Positions 41,843-54,905 of a stretch of 64,000 nucleotides of DNA are shown here, in pieces (position 1 is the stretch's first letter; every line of letters begins with the position of its first letter). Made by a program: the position numbers and the translations under genes. The DNA comes from Cordylochernes scorpioides (Eukaryota > Arthropoda > Arachnida > Pseudoscorpiones > Chernetidae): NCBI GenBank assembly GCA_030710605.1, contig CP092870.1, positions 12,957,991 to 13,021,990 on the forward strand, written 5' to 3'. Below the pieces are notes generated by a model. It did not search any database. It was not told where the DNA came from and saw nothing but the letters and a program-made list of their open reading frames with translations.

Positions 41843-43119
41843 GTATAAGACAATTGTGTATTGCGAATTTTTCTTCGAAAACTTGAAATAATTCCTTACT
41901 GTTTTATTGCTATGGAGAATATAGGCTGGCGGGCATGGCTCGACTCAATCTCTAACTGCTTAGACTCGACCTAGTGATAGAAAGATCTACCGTTATATAG
42001 ATGTGAGTAGATTATCCTTTAGAATAAATGATGAACACATCGATTATAGTAGTTGATATAAAAGAGCTTTGCCAATTCACCAGCTAAAAAAAATACAGAT
42101 TCGGTCGATTCTACAACATTCCGTCTTTTAGGATGTTATGAATTTGTTTCCTTCTCAGTACTATGCACGCTTATTTAGTGGTACATATACTAAAATTGTG
42201 GCGATACAGAGATTAGAATGGCCTTTGCACGAAAGTGATACGCAAAATCGTGAAGCATTCCTCAAAACTGGCTAGTTTTATACCTGTAACGGTGGTATAC
42301 TGGTTGGTTTTGTCTGGATTTATCCTAGTTGCCTTTATTTCACAAGTGCTCTTGGAAACTGATAATAGTTGTACTTTAAATATGAAGAGTGACGAAACCA
42401 TGTTTTAGGAATTCAAACTTTGAGATTTTTAAAAATAATGAAGGCTTGAGAGCTGCGATTTCGTGATTTGAAACTGAATGTACCATGTTTAGCCACAGGC
42501 AGGCCAGAATGGCTGCTGCTTATTTCACTCTATTGACTTAATTAGGGCCATCACGGCGGCCATAAAAAATAAAGTGTGAATAGCGGGCGCCACATGAATA
42601 ATGCAGCAGATAATCCTAGGGATTTCCTTCAGCCCTGCTGTGAGGTATCTCTCTTGCAGCAGGTGGTACTGTTTAATGTAGAAACTATATTGGCGATATA
42701 CTGATAAACAAAGTCTTCACTATTACCTCCTGGTAGATCTCTATTAGTTAGGGCCTGAAGTTAAGCTTCCTAATACCTAGTGTCTGATTCCTAAAATAAG
42801 CCGAATGGGTAGGAAGTTTGGACTGATCGTTAGCAATATACGTGATATGGGTTCCTGAAGAATTCTAGAGTTTGTGGAGCAACAGAAGCGACGTTGAATT
42901 TCCACACCACCCACAAGAGTCTGCGAAAAGATACTCACTCGCGTTCGCGCTAGAAGTGTGGAGATTTTCTGGTTTTTGAAACAACACGCAGTTGATGCCG
43001 AATTCGTCAAAAAACAAAGGAGCTGTCACTAAAAAATATCCAAGACATCTGCCTCGTCTTTAGCGCCCGTTGGATTTGGTTTAGCCGTCAGCGCGGCGTC
43101 AGGAGTCATTACCTCTGGG
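41843..43119. other. No gene seen
   Basis: Mixed AT-rich DNA. GC-richer 42480-42660 contains TTAATTAGGGCCATC and other motifs reminiscent of regulatory DNA, without proof. Confidence 0.3.
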
Positions 43120-44310
43120 ATCATGTGTAGGATATATCGCCATATCCACTATCAACATCCGGGATCTTGAGATCCGCGTCATCAACTGCCACCTGTCTCC
43201 CACTCCTGAAGAACGGAATCTCCAACTGCAGGTCATCGCAGAGGAAGCCGTCAGGGAAGATGCGTGGGCCCTCGGCGATTTCAACATTTTCGAGGAGTCT
43301 TCGAGCAACATCGGGTCTGGAGCCGCGGAAGACTTCGTGGAGCACCTGGACTAGGTCGCCCTCGTCGACACCTTCGATTCGGCGCAAATGCCTACGTGGG
43401 TTGCCAGTTACGGAAGACACGTCACGCCGCACGTCTAGATCGATTCCAAATACCATCAAGGCTTTCAGAACGCGTCACCGGTTACTGGACCCTCAATACC
43501 GCTTAATGACCACCGTGCCATCCTTCTCCACAAGAGGGGGATTTCTCTTTACCATCTGAACATTGAGTCTCCTCACTTTTTCCCTCAGAGCTAGTCATTG
43601 AGAGCATTGAAGTGATTCTTGTGAAGGCATCGCAGAAGTTCGGCGATATATCTTCTGGATATCTATAGAGAGAATGGGGAAAACGGGATTAAGACCTGGT
43701 CGAAAAAGTGCCTATCCTTTTCACGCGCTGAAGACGAATACAACGTCGCCAGATCAAGCCGGTTCTTGCCCTCCCGGTTAGAATCGGAGATCGTAGTCGC
43801 TGATTACCCCTGCGTGGGCTTGTGGCTGATTTGCGCGTCCGACAACATCGCTCAGGACTGACGATTAGCATCAACGTCAAGGGGAACCCGTCAAGTTAGG
43901 TGACTGGCGGAAAGAATTCTAGAGGACAGTGACCCGCTTTATCGAGTAAATACCTTCTTGATTGAGATGGAAGCTACCATCAGCCGTCTACTTCAAGTGA
44001 AAGCGGCTGGTTGGGATAGCGTGCTTTGAAAACTTGACAAAGGCTTCGAGGACCTGTCACTGCCATAACGCTACTGATTCTGCAGCGCCATCTGCCATCT
44101 CACCCGAGAAACGTTATCCATCATCGAGCGGCCGCTAAACCTGCAGTCCTGAATCTTATCCGTGGGCCTCGGGTACCACGCCAATACCATCTCCTTAGCG
44201 GTTAAAGTACGCGATCTACGCTTTCTTCGTAGATTTCGAAATGCGTGGTGTCGTTAAAGACCCTCTGGCGATTTTTTAACAGATCAAGAAGCGGTGGAAG
44301 GGGTGCCATG
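43120..44310 (+). pseudogene. Decayed APE-type non-LTR retrotransposon
   Basis: From 43136 one frame reads IRVINCHLSPTPEERN, then AWALGDFNIFE and, after two TAG stops, LNDHRAILLHKRG. These are endonuclease/exonuclease/phosphatase motifs (NCHLSP, GDFN, terminal DHR). Further on, VKAAGWDSVL near 44000 resembles the start of the non-LTR reverse transcriptase (KAxGxDxI), again with stops. The orientation is plus. The N-terminal ORF1 and the catalytic RT core are not recognisable. The high GC contrasts with the flanks. Confidence 0.65.
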
Positions 44311-45805
44311 CACATATATTCTCTGTACATAGAGTATGTATACGAATATTTTAAATCTAACAATCACTATCATTGTGAATTACTAATTATTAATTCCTTA
44401 TTTAGTGCGTACTGTGTACTTTGAAAAGCATTGACAAGAATGTCTATAAAGGTTGTTAATTGTCAATTATTCTGACAGGGTAAAGAAATATCTTTACATT
44501 CTTTCCAGACAGAGTAGTAACAATTGAAAATTAAAATATTTTCGACGCGTTTTCTTATATTGTCAAAGTGCACACACAATCCGCACTAATCAATAAATAA
44601 TATTAGGAGAATATAAATTATGATAATTAAATATATAAAAAATAAGAAATTATGTATATACAATGAATATGGCACCACAACCACCGCTGTTGAGTTCGAT
44701 TGGAATTCGCTAGCGGGTTTCCAGCAACACCAAGTAATTCGCGGTATACGAAGAAAATGTAGATCGCATGCTTGGCCACTCAGAATATGGAGTGGTTCTT
44801 GAGGCCAACCGTGAAAAGCCAGGACTAAAGGTCCGGAGGCCACCTGTTTATGAAGATAGTCTTCGGATGAGAGGACGGAGGCAGTGCAGAAAATGTAGCG
44901 GTGGGCAAGCGACAGGTCGCTGGCGCCGAAGGCGATTTAGACAGAGTGCTCTGAATGAGGCAGGACATGCATGGCTATCCGCAGAGCCATGTCTACCGCA
45001 TGATCCCCGAAAAAGCAACGACGAAAAGATGAATTGATAAAGAACGATGGTTGGTGGAGTTCACGTCGAATACGGCGCTCTGCGCTGGTGATTCCGTGGG
45101 ATAGACACAGCGGCCAGACGGGTGCGCTCCACCATGCAATGCGTAGTGCTGTTGCATATGCGTAGGAATGGCGTGGTCGTCCCGTTGGAAAACTACGCCT
45201 TCCTCCAGGGTCCAGGGTAATCACTCAATTCTTTCAAGACCAATAGCCTCTGGCAGAATAATCCATGGGCCGCTGCGTTCTCGTGAACGTGAGCAGCGTA
45301 ACAGGGTTCGCTAAGTAATGGTACGCACTCCAAACCACCTTGAAGGATCCCGAAGCGAGAGCGTCGCAAGTAACCGCAGACGCCGACAGGGGGCAGGTTC
45401 ATTAGGGTGGAAGTTAACACTCCCGGTGGCTTAGCCCCCAGTTCCAGCAGTCGACAGCGTCCGAGAAGCAGCCAATAACCTTAAGACAGGGCGATATGAT
45501 AGAAACAATGGTTGTTAGTAAGCTCACCAGGATACGATATTTCTCGCAACAACTTTCTAGATCCGAGAATTCGGCAATTTAACTTTCTACACATCAAGAT
45601 CAATTCTGAACAAACATATAAAGATGGAGATGCAAATCAAACCGCGGAAAGATCAGTGAAAATGAGAATTGGCAGATTAAATATAGGCCTCGGAAAATTA
45701 CATCGATTCTAAAAGGTTCAAGAAGAAAGTGATTGTCCTGAGGAACTTACAAGATCTTGGAAAAGTCCAACAATTCATGATCACTCAGGCATAATCACGT
45801 ATTGC
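44311..45805. other. Unassigned, GC-rich from about 44660
   Basis: 44310-44650 is AT-rich. 44660-45480 is GC-rich with overlapping ORFs of 60-95 codons on both strands, none recognisable and none with matching domains. It may be old retroelement or ribosomal-spacer-derived DNA adjoining the satellite. Confidence 0.3.
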
Positions 45806-45894
45806 ATGGAGAGGCCGAGAGATATCTCTGCACTCGCTCCTGACGGGGCCGAGAGATATCTCTGCACTTCCTCCTGACGGGACCGAGAGATATT

Positions 45895-46516
45895 TCCTCA
45901 AACAGGTTGAGTGTGAGACGCGCGATCGCAATAACGCTCCAGTTGCAGTCTAGCGCGACTCGGGAAGGTCTGATCGCGGACCCCACGAGGGAGCCGGCTA
46001 TTCGCACTGCGAAATAACGGGGACACGACAGTATCGTTGCAATCCACTTAGAAGCGTTCAGTCGTAATCCCTCGAATGGTCGCTTCGCGCCATTGGCCGT
46101 TCGACCAAGCGCACGTACCAAATGTCCGTTCCTCTCGTACTGAGCAGGAATACTACGGAAACGACCCACATCAGTAGGGTAAAAGTAACCTGTCACACGA
46201 CGGCTCACGTTACCTGTTGGTGGGTAAACAATCCAACGCTTGGCGAATTCTGCTTCGCAATGATAGAAGGAGCCGACATCGAAGGATCAAAAAGCGACGT
46301 CGCTATGAACGCTTGGCCGCCACAAGCCAGTTATCCATTTGGTAATTTTTCTGACACCTCTTGCTACAAACCCAGAATATCAAAAGGATCGATAGGCCAC
46401 GCTTTCGCGGTCCGTATTCTTACTGGAAATCAAGATCAAGCCAGATTTTGCCCTTTCACTCCACGCGAGTTTCCGTCCTTGCTGAGTTCGCCTTAGGACA
46501 CCTGCGTTACCCTTTG
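45895..46516 (-). rRNA. 28S rRNA 3'-region fragment, pseudogene
   Basis: The minus strand matches the eukaryotic 28S 3' portion in order: AACGCAGGTGTCCTAAGGCG, GATCTTGATT, the peptidyl-transferase-region segment, then the sarcin-ricin loop (plus strand GTTCCTCTCGTACTGAGCAG at 46132). It is not functional. About 11 nt (around TCTAAACCCAG in plus-strand terms) are missing near 46202. About 10 nt next to the sarcin-ricin loop are missing near 46131. The conserved CTGTGG in the peptidyl-transferase region reads ATTTGG at 46337. Both ends are truncated and satellite monomers abut on either side. Confidence 0.88.
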
Positions 46517-49500
46517 TCGCACTCCCTCCTGACGGGGCCAAAAGATATCTCTGCACTCCCTCCTGACAAGGCCGAGAGATATATCTGCACTCACTCCTGA
46601 CGGGGCCGAGAGATATCTCAACACTCCATACTGACGGGGCCGAGAGATATCTCTACACTCCATACTAACGGGGCCGAGAGATATCTCTGCACTCCCTCCT
46701 GACGGGGCCGAGAGATATCTCTACACTCCATACTGACGGGGCCAAGAGATATCTCTACAATCCATACTGACGGGGGCCGAGAGATATATCTGCACTCCCT
46801 CCTGACGGGGCCGAGAGATATCTCTACACTCCATACTGACGGGGCCAAGAGATATCTCTACACTCCATACTAACGGGGCCGAGCGATATCTCTACACTCC
46901 ATACTGACGGGGCCGAGAGATATCTCTACACTCCATACTGACGGAGGCCGAGAGATATCTCTATACTCCATACTGACGGGGCCGAGAGATATCTCTACAC
47001 TCCATACTGACGGGGGCCGAGAGATATCGTTACACTCCATACTGACGGGGCCGAGAGATATCTCTACACTCCATACTGACGGGGCCGAGAGATATCTCTA
47101 CACTCCATACTGACGGGGCCGAGCGATATCTCTACACTCCATACTGACGGGGCCGAGAGATATCTCTACACTCCATACTGACGGGGCCGAGAGATATCTC
47201 TACACTCCATACTGACGGGGCCGAGAGATATCTCTATACTCCATACTGACGGGGCCGAGAGATATCTCTACACTCCATACTGACGGGGCCGAGAGATATC
47301 TCTACACTCCATTCTGACGGGGCCGAGAGATATCTCAATACTCCATACTGACGGGGCCGAGAGATATCTCTACACCCCATACTGACGGGACCGAGAGATA
47401 TCTCTACACTCCATACTGACGGGACCGAGAGATATCTCTACACTCCATACTGACGGGGGCCGAGAGATATCTCTACACTCCATACTGACGGGGGCCGAGA
47501 AATATCTCTACACTCCATACTGACGGGGGCCGAGAGATATCTCTACACTCCATACTGACGGGGGCCGAGAGATATCTCTACACCCCATACTGACGGGACC
47601 GAGAGATATATCTACACTCCATACTGACGGGGGCCGAGAGATATCTCTACACTCCATACTGACGGGACCGAGAGATATCTCTACACTCCATACTGACGGG
47701 GGCCGAGAGATATCTCTACACTCCATACTGACGGGGCCGAGAGATATCTCTACACCCCATACTGACGGGACCGAGAGATATCTCTACACTCCATACTGAC
47801 GGGGGCCGAGAGATATCTCTACACTCCATACTGACGGGGCCGAGCGATATCTCTACACTCCATACTGACGGGGCCGAGAGATATCTCTACACTCCATACT
47901 GACGGGGCCGAGAGATATCTCTACACTCCATACTGACGGGGCCGAGAGATATCTCTATACTCCATACTGACGGGGCCGAAAGATATCTCTACACCCCATA
48001 CTGACGGGGCCGAGAGATATCTCTACACTCCATACTGACGGGGGCGAGAGATATCTCTATACTCCATACTGACGGGGCCGAGAGATATCTCTACACTCCA
48101 TACTGACGGGGCCGAGAGATATCTCTACACCCCATACTGACGGGGCCGAGAGATATCGCTACGTTCCATACTGACGGGGCCGAGAGATATCTCTATACTC
48201 CATACTGACGGGGCCGAGAGATATCTCTACACCCCATACTGACGGGGCCGAGAGATATCGCTACGTTCCATACTGACGGGGGCCGAGAGATATCTCTACA
48301 CTCCATACTGACGGGGCCGAGAGATATCTCTACACTCCATACTGACGGGGCCGAGAGATATCTCTACACTCCATACTGACGGGGCCGAGAGATATCTCTA
48401 CACCCCATACTGACGGGGGCCGAGAGATATCTCTAAACTCCATACTGACGGGGGCCGAGAGATATCTCTATACTCCATACTGACGGGGCCGAGAGATATC
48501 TCTACACTCCATACTGACGGGGGCCGAGAGATATCGTTACACTCCATACTGACGGGGGCCGAGAGATATCTCTACACTCCATACTGACGGGGCCGAGAGA
48601 TATCGCTACATTCCACACTGACGGGGCCGAGAGATATCGCTACATTCCATACTGACGGGGCCGAGAGATATCTCTACACTCCATACTGACGGGGCCGAGA
48701 GATATCGCTACATTCCATACTGACGGGGCCGAGAGATATCGCTTCATTCCATACTGACGGGGCCGAGAGATATCGCTTCATTCCATACTGACGGGGCCGA
48801 GAGATATCGCTACATTCCATACTGAGGGGCCGAGAGATATCGCTACATTCCATACTGACGGGGCCGAGAGATATCGCTTCATTCCATACTGACGGGGCCG
48901 AGAGATATCTCTACACTCCATACTGACGGGGCCGAGAGATATCGCTACATTCCATACTGACGGAGGCCGAGAGATATCTCTACACTCCATACTGACGGGG
49001 CCGAGAGATATCTCTACACTCCATACTGACGGGGCCGAGAGATATCGCTACATTCCATACTGACGGGGGCCGAGAGATATCTCTACACTCCATACTGACG
49101 GGGCCGAGAGATATCTCTACACTCCATACTGACGGGGCCGAGAGATATCTCTACACTCCATACTGACGGGGCCGAGAGATATCTCTTCACTCCATACTGA
49201 CGGGGCCGAGAGATATCTCTACATTCCATACTGACGGGGCCGAGAGATATCTCTTCACTCCATACTGACGGGGCCGAGAGATATCTCTACATTCCATACT
49301 GACGGGGCCGAGAGATATCTCTACACTCCATACTGACGGGGCCGAGAGATATCTCTACACTCCATACTGACGGGGCCGAGAGATATCTCTACACTCCATA
49401 CTGACGGGGCCGAGAGATATCTCTACACTCCATACTGACGGGGGCCGAGAGATATCTCTATACTCCATACTGACGGGGCCGAGAGATATCTCTACACTCC

Positions 49501-52500
49501 ATACTGACGGGGCCGAGAGATATCGCTACATTCCATACTGACGGGGCCGAGAGATATCTCTACACCCCATACTGACGGGGCCGAGAGATATCTCTACACT
49601 CCATACTGACGGGGCCGAGAGATATCTCTACACTCCATACTGACGGGGCCGAGAGATATCGCTACATTCCATACTGACGGGGGCCGAGAGATATCTCTAC
49701 ACTCCATACTGACGGGGCCGAGAGATATCTCTACACTCCATACTTACGGGGCCGAGAGATATCTCTATACTCCATACTGACGGGGCCGAGCGATATCTCT
49801 ACACCCCATACTGACGGGGCCGAGAGATATCTCTACAGTCCATACTAACGGGGCCGAGAAATATCGCTACACTCCATATTGGCGGGAACGAGAGATATCT
49901 CTACACTCCATACTGACGGGGGCCGAGAGATATCTCTATACTCCATACTGACGGGGCCGAGAGATATCTCTACAATCCATACTGACGGGGCCGAGAGATA
50001 TCTCTACACTCCATACTGACGGGGCCGAGAGATATCTCTACACTCCATACTGACGGGGGCCGAGAGATATCTCTATACTCCATACTGACGGGGCCGAGAG
50101 ATATCTCTACAATCCATACTGACGGGGCCGAGAGATATCTCTACACTCCATACTGACGGGGCCGAGAGATATCTCTACACTCCATACTGACGGGGGCCGA
50201 GAGATATCTCTATACTCCATACTGACGGGGCCGAGAGATATCTCTACACTCCATACTGACGGGGCCGAGAGATATCTCTACACTCCATACTGACGGGGCC
50301 GAGCGATATCTCTACACCCCATACTGACGGGGCAGAGAGATATCTCTACAGTCCATACTAACGGGGCCGAGAAATATCGCTACACTCCATATTGGCGGGA
50401 ACGAGAGATATCTCTACACTCCATACTGACGGGGCCGAGAGATATCTCTACACTCCATACTGACGGGGCCGAGAGATATTCTACACTCCATACTGACGGG
50501 GCCGAGAGATATCTCTACACCCCATACTGACGGGGGCCGAGAGATATCTCTATACTCCATACTGACGGGGGCCGAGAGATATCTCTATACTCCATACTGA
50601 CGGGGGCCGAGAGATATCTCTACACTCCATACTGACGGGGCCGAGAGATATCTCTACACTCCATACTGACGGGGCCGAGAAATATCTCTACACTCCATAC
50701 TGACGGGGGCCGAGAGATATCGTTACACTCCATACTGACGGGGGCCGAGAGATATCGTTACACTCCATACTGACCGGGCCGAGAAATATCTCTACACTCC
50801 ATACTGACGGGGCCGAGAGATATCTCTACACTCCATACTGACGGGGCCGAGCGATATCTCTACACTCCATACTGACGGGGCCGAGAGATATCTCTACACT
50901 CCATACTGACGGGGCCGAGATATATCTCTACACCCCATACTGACGGGGCCGAGAGATATCTCTACACTCCATACTGACGGGGCCGAGAGATATCTCTACA
51001 CTCCATACTGACGGGGCCGAGAGATATCTCTACACTCCATACTGACGGGGCCGAGATATATCTCTACACCCCATACTGACGGGGCCGAGAGATATCTCTA
51101 CACTCCATACTGACGGGGCCGAGAGATATCTCTACACTCCATACTGACGGGGCCGAGAGATATCGCTACATTCCATACTGACGGGGGCCGAGAGATATCT
51201 CTACACTCCATACTGACGGGGCCGAGAGATATCTCTACACTCCATACTGACGGGGCCGAGAGATATCTCTATACTCCATACTGACGGGGCCGAGCGATAT
51301 CTCTACACCCCATACTGACGGGGCCGAGAGATATCTCTACAGTCCATACTAACGGGGCCGAGAAATATCGCTACACTCCATATTGGCGGGAACGAGAGAT
51401 ATCTCTACACTCCATACTGACGGGGGCCGAGAGATATCTCTATACTCCATACTGACGGGGCCGAGAGATATCTCTACAATCCATACTGACGGGGCCGAGA
51501 GATATCTCTACACCCCATACTGACGGGGGCCGAGAGATATCTCTATACTCCATACTGACGGGGGCCGAGAGATATCTCTATACTCCATACTGACGGGGGC
51601 CGAGAGATATCTCTACACTCCATACTGACGGGGCCGAGAGATATCTCTACACTCCATACTGACGGGGCCGAGAAATATCTCTACACTCCATACTGACGGG
51701 GGCCGAGAGATATCGTTACACTCCATACTGACGGGGGCCGAGAGATATCGTTACACTCCATACTGACCGGGCCGAGAAATATCTCTACACTCCATACTGA
51801 CGGGGCCGAGAGATATCTCTACACTCCATACTGACGGGGCCGAGCGATATCTCTACACTCCATACTGACGGGGCCGAGAGATATCTCTACACTCCATACT
51901 GACGGGGCCGAGATATATCTCTACACCCCATACTGACGGGGCCGAGAGATATCTCTACACTCCATACTGACGGGGCCGAGAGATATCTCTACACTCCATA
52001 CTGACGGGGCCGAGAGATATCGCTACATTCCATACTGACGGGGGCCGAGAGATATCTCTACACTCCATACTGACGGGGCCGAGAGATATCTCTACACTCC
52101 ATACTGACGGGACCTAGAGATATCGCTACATTCCATACTGACGGGGCCGAGAGATATCTCTACACTCCATACTGACAGGGCCGAGAGATATCTCTACACT
52201 CCATACTGACGGGGCCGAGCGATATCTCTACACCCCATACTGACGGGGCCGAGAGATATCGCTACATTCCATACTGACGGGGCCGAGAGATATCTCTACA
52301 CCCCATACTGACGGGGCCGAGAGATATCTCTACACTCCATACTGACGGGGCCGAGAGATATCTCTACACTCCATACTGACGGGGCCGAGAGATATCGCTA
52401 CATTCCATACTGACGGGGGCCGAGAGATATCTCTACACTCCATACTGACGGGGCCGAGAGATATCTCTACACTCCATACTTACGGGGCCGAGAGATATCT

Positions 52501-54805
52501 CTATACTCCATACTGACGGGGCCGAGCGATATCTCTACACCCATACTGACGGGGCCGAGAGATATCTCTACAGTCCATACTAACGGGGCCGAGAAATATC
52601 GCTACACTCCATATTGGCGGGGAACGAGAGATATCTCTACACTCCATACTGACGGGGGCCGAGAGATATCTCTATACTCCATACTGACGGGGCCGAGAGA
52701 TATCTCTACAATCCATACTGACGGGGCCGAGAGATATCTCTACACTCCATACTGACGGGGCCGAGAGATATCTCTACACTCCATACTGACGGGGGCCGAG
52801 AGATATCTCTATACTCCATACTGACGGGGCCGAGAGATATCTCTACAATCCATACTGACGGGGCCGAGAGATATCTCTACACTCCATACTGACGGGGCCG
52901 AGAGATATCTCTACACTCCATACTGACGGGGGCCGAGAGATATCTCTATACTCCATACTGACGGGGCCGAGAGATATCTCTACACTCCATACTGACGGGG
53001 CCGAGAGATATCTCTACACTCCATACTGACGGGGCCGAGCGATATCTCTACACCCCATACTGACGGGGCAGAGAGATATCTCTACAGTCCATACTAACGG
53101 GGCCGAGAAATATCGCTACACTCCATATTGGCGGGAACGAGAGATATCTCTACACTCCATACTGACGGGGCCGAGAGATATCTCTACACTCCATACTGAC
53201 GGGGCCGAGAGATATTCTACACTCCATACTGACGGGGCCGAGAGATATCTCTACACCCCATACTGACGGGGGCCGAGAGATATCTCTATACTCCATACTG
53301 ACGGGGGCCGAGAGATATCTCTATACTCCATACTGACGGGGGCCGAGAGATATCTCTACACTCCATACTGACGGGGCCGAGAGATATCTCTACACTCCAT
53401 ACTGACGGGGCCGAGAATATCTCTACACTCATACTGACGGGGGCCGAGAGATATCGTTACACTCCATACTGACGGGGGCCGAGAGATATCGTTACACTCC
53501 ATACTGACCGGGCCGAGAAATATCTCTACACTCCATACTGACGGGGCCGAGAGATATCTCTACACTCCATACTGACGGGGCCGAGCGATATCTCTACACT
53601 CCATACTGACGGGGCCGAGAGATATCTCTACACTCCATACTGACGGGGCCGAGATATATCTCTACACCCCATACTGACGGGGCCGAGAGATATCTCTACA
53701 CTCCATACTGACGGGGCCGAGAGATATCTCTACACTCCATACTGACGGGGCCGAGAGATATCGCTACATTCCATACTGACGGGGGCCGAGAGATATCTCT
53801 ACACTCCATACTGACGGGGCCGAGAGATATCTCTACACTCCATACTGACGGGACCTAGAGATATCGCTACATTCCATACTGACGGGGCCGAGAGATATCT
53901 CTACACTCCATACTGACAGGGCCGAGAGATATCTCTACACTCCATACTGACGGGGCCGAGCGATATCTCTACACCCCATACTGACGGGGCAGAGAGATAT
54001 CTCTACAGTCCATACTAACGGGGCCGAGAAATATCGCTACACTCCATATTGGCGGGAACGAGAGATATCTCTACACTCCATACTGACGGGGCCGAGAGAT
54101 ATCTCTACAGTTCATACTAACGGGGCCGAGAAATATCGCTACACTCCATATTGGCGGGAACGAGAGATATCTCTACACTCCATATTGGCGGGAACGAGAG
54201 ATATCTCTACAGTCCATACTGACGGGGCCGAGAGATATCTCTACACTCCATACTGACGGGGCCGAGAGATATCTCTACAGTCCATACTAACGGGGCCGAG
54301 AAATATCGCTACACTCCATATTGGCGGGAACGAGAGATATCTCTACACTCCATATTGGCGGGAACGAGAGATATCTCTACACTCCATATTGGCGGGAACG
54401 AGAGATATCTCTACAGTCCATACTGACCGGGCCGAGAGATATCTCTATACTCCATACTGACGGGGCCGAGAGATATCTCTACACTCCATACTGACGGGGC
54501 CGAGAGATATCTCTACACTCCATACTGACGGGGGCCGAGAGATATCTCTACACCCCATACTGACGGGACCGAGAGATATATCTACACTCCATACTGACGG
54601 GGGCCGAGAGATATCTCTACACTCCATACTGACGGGACCGAGAGATATCTCTACACTCCATACTGACGGGGGCCGAGAGATATCTCTACACTCCATACTG
54701 ACGGGGCCGAGAGATATCTCTACACCCCATACTGACGGGACCGAGAGATATCTCTACACTCCATACTGACGGGGGCCGAGAGATATCTCTACACTCCATA
54801 CTGAC

Positions 54806-54905
54806 NNNNNNNNNNNNNNNNNNNNNNNNNNNNNNNNNNNNNNNNNNNNNNNNNNNNNNNNNNNNNNNNNNNNNNNNNNNNNNNNNNNNNNNNNNNNNNN
54901 NNNNN
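54806..54905. other. Assembly gap, 100 N
   Basis: Exactly 100 N within the satellite, a conventional unknown-size scaffold gap. The following ~1 kb (54960-55930) has many single-base indels in monomers, unlike the rest of the array. Confidence 0.98.

Noticed and set aside
42480-42660. Possible conserved enhancer with homeodomain-like sites
   Set aside because: Motifs such as TTAATTAG are frequent in AT-rich DNA, and conservation cannot be judged from one sequence.
43689-43880. Short ORFs within 43.1-44.0 kb on either strand
   Set aside because: The region reads as a decayed non-LTR element in one plus frame; the others are GC-driven shadows.
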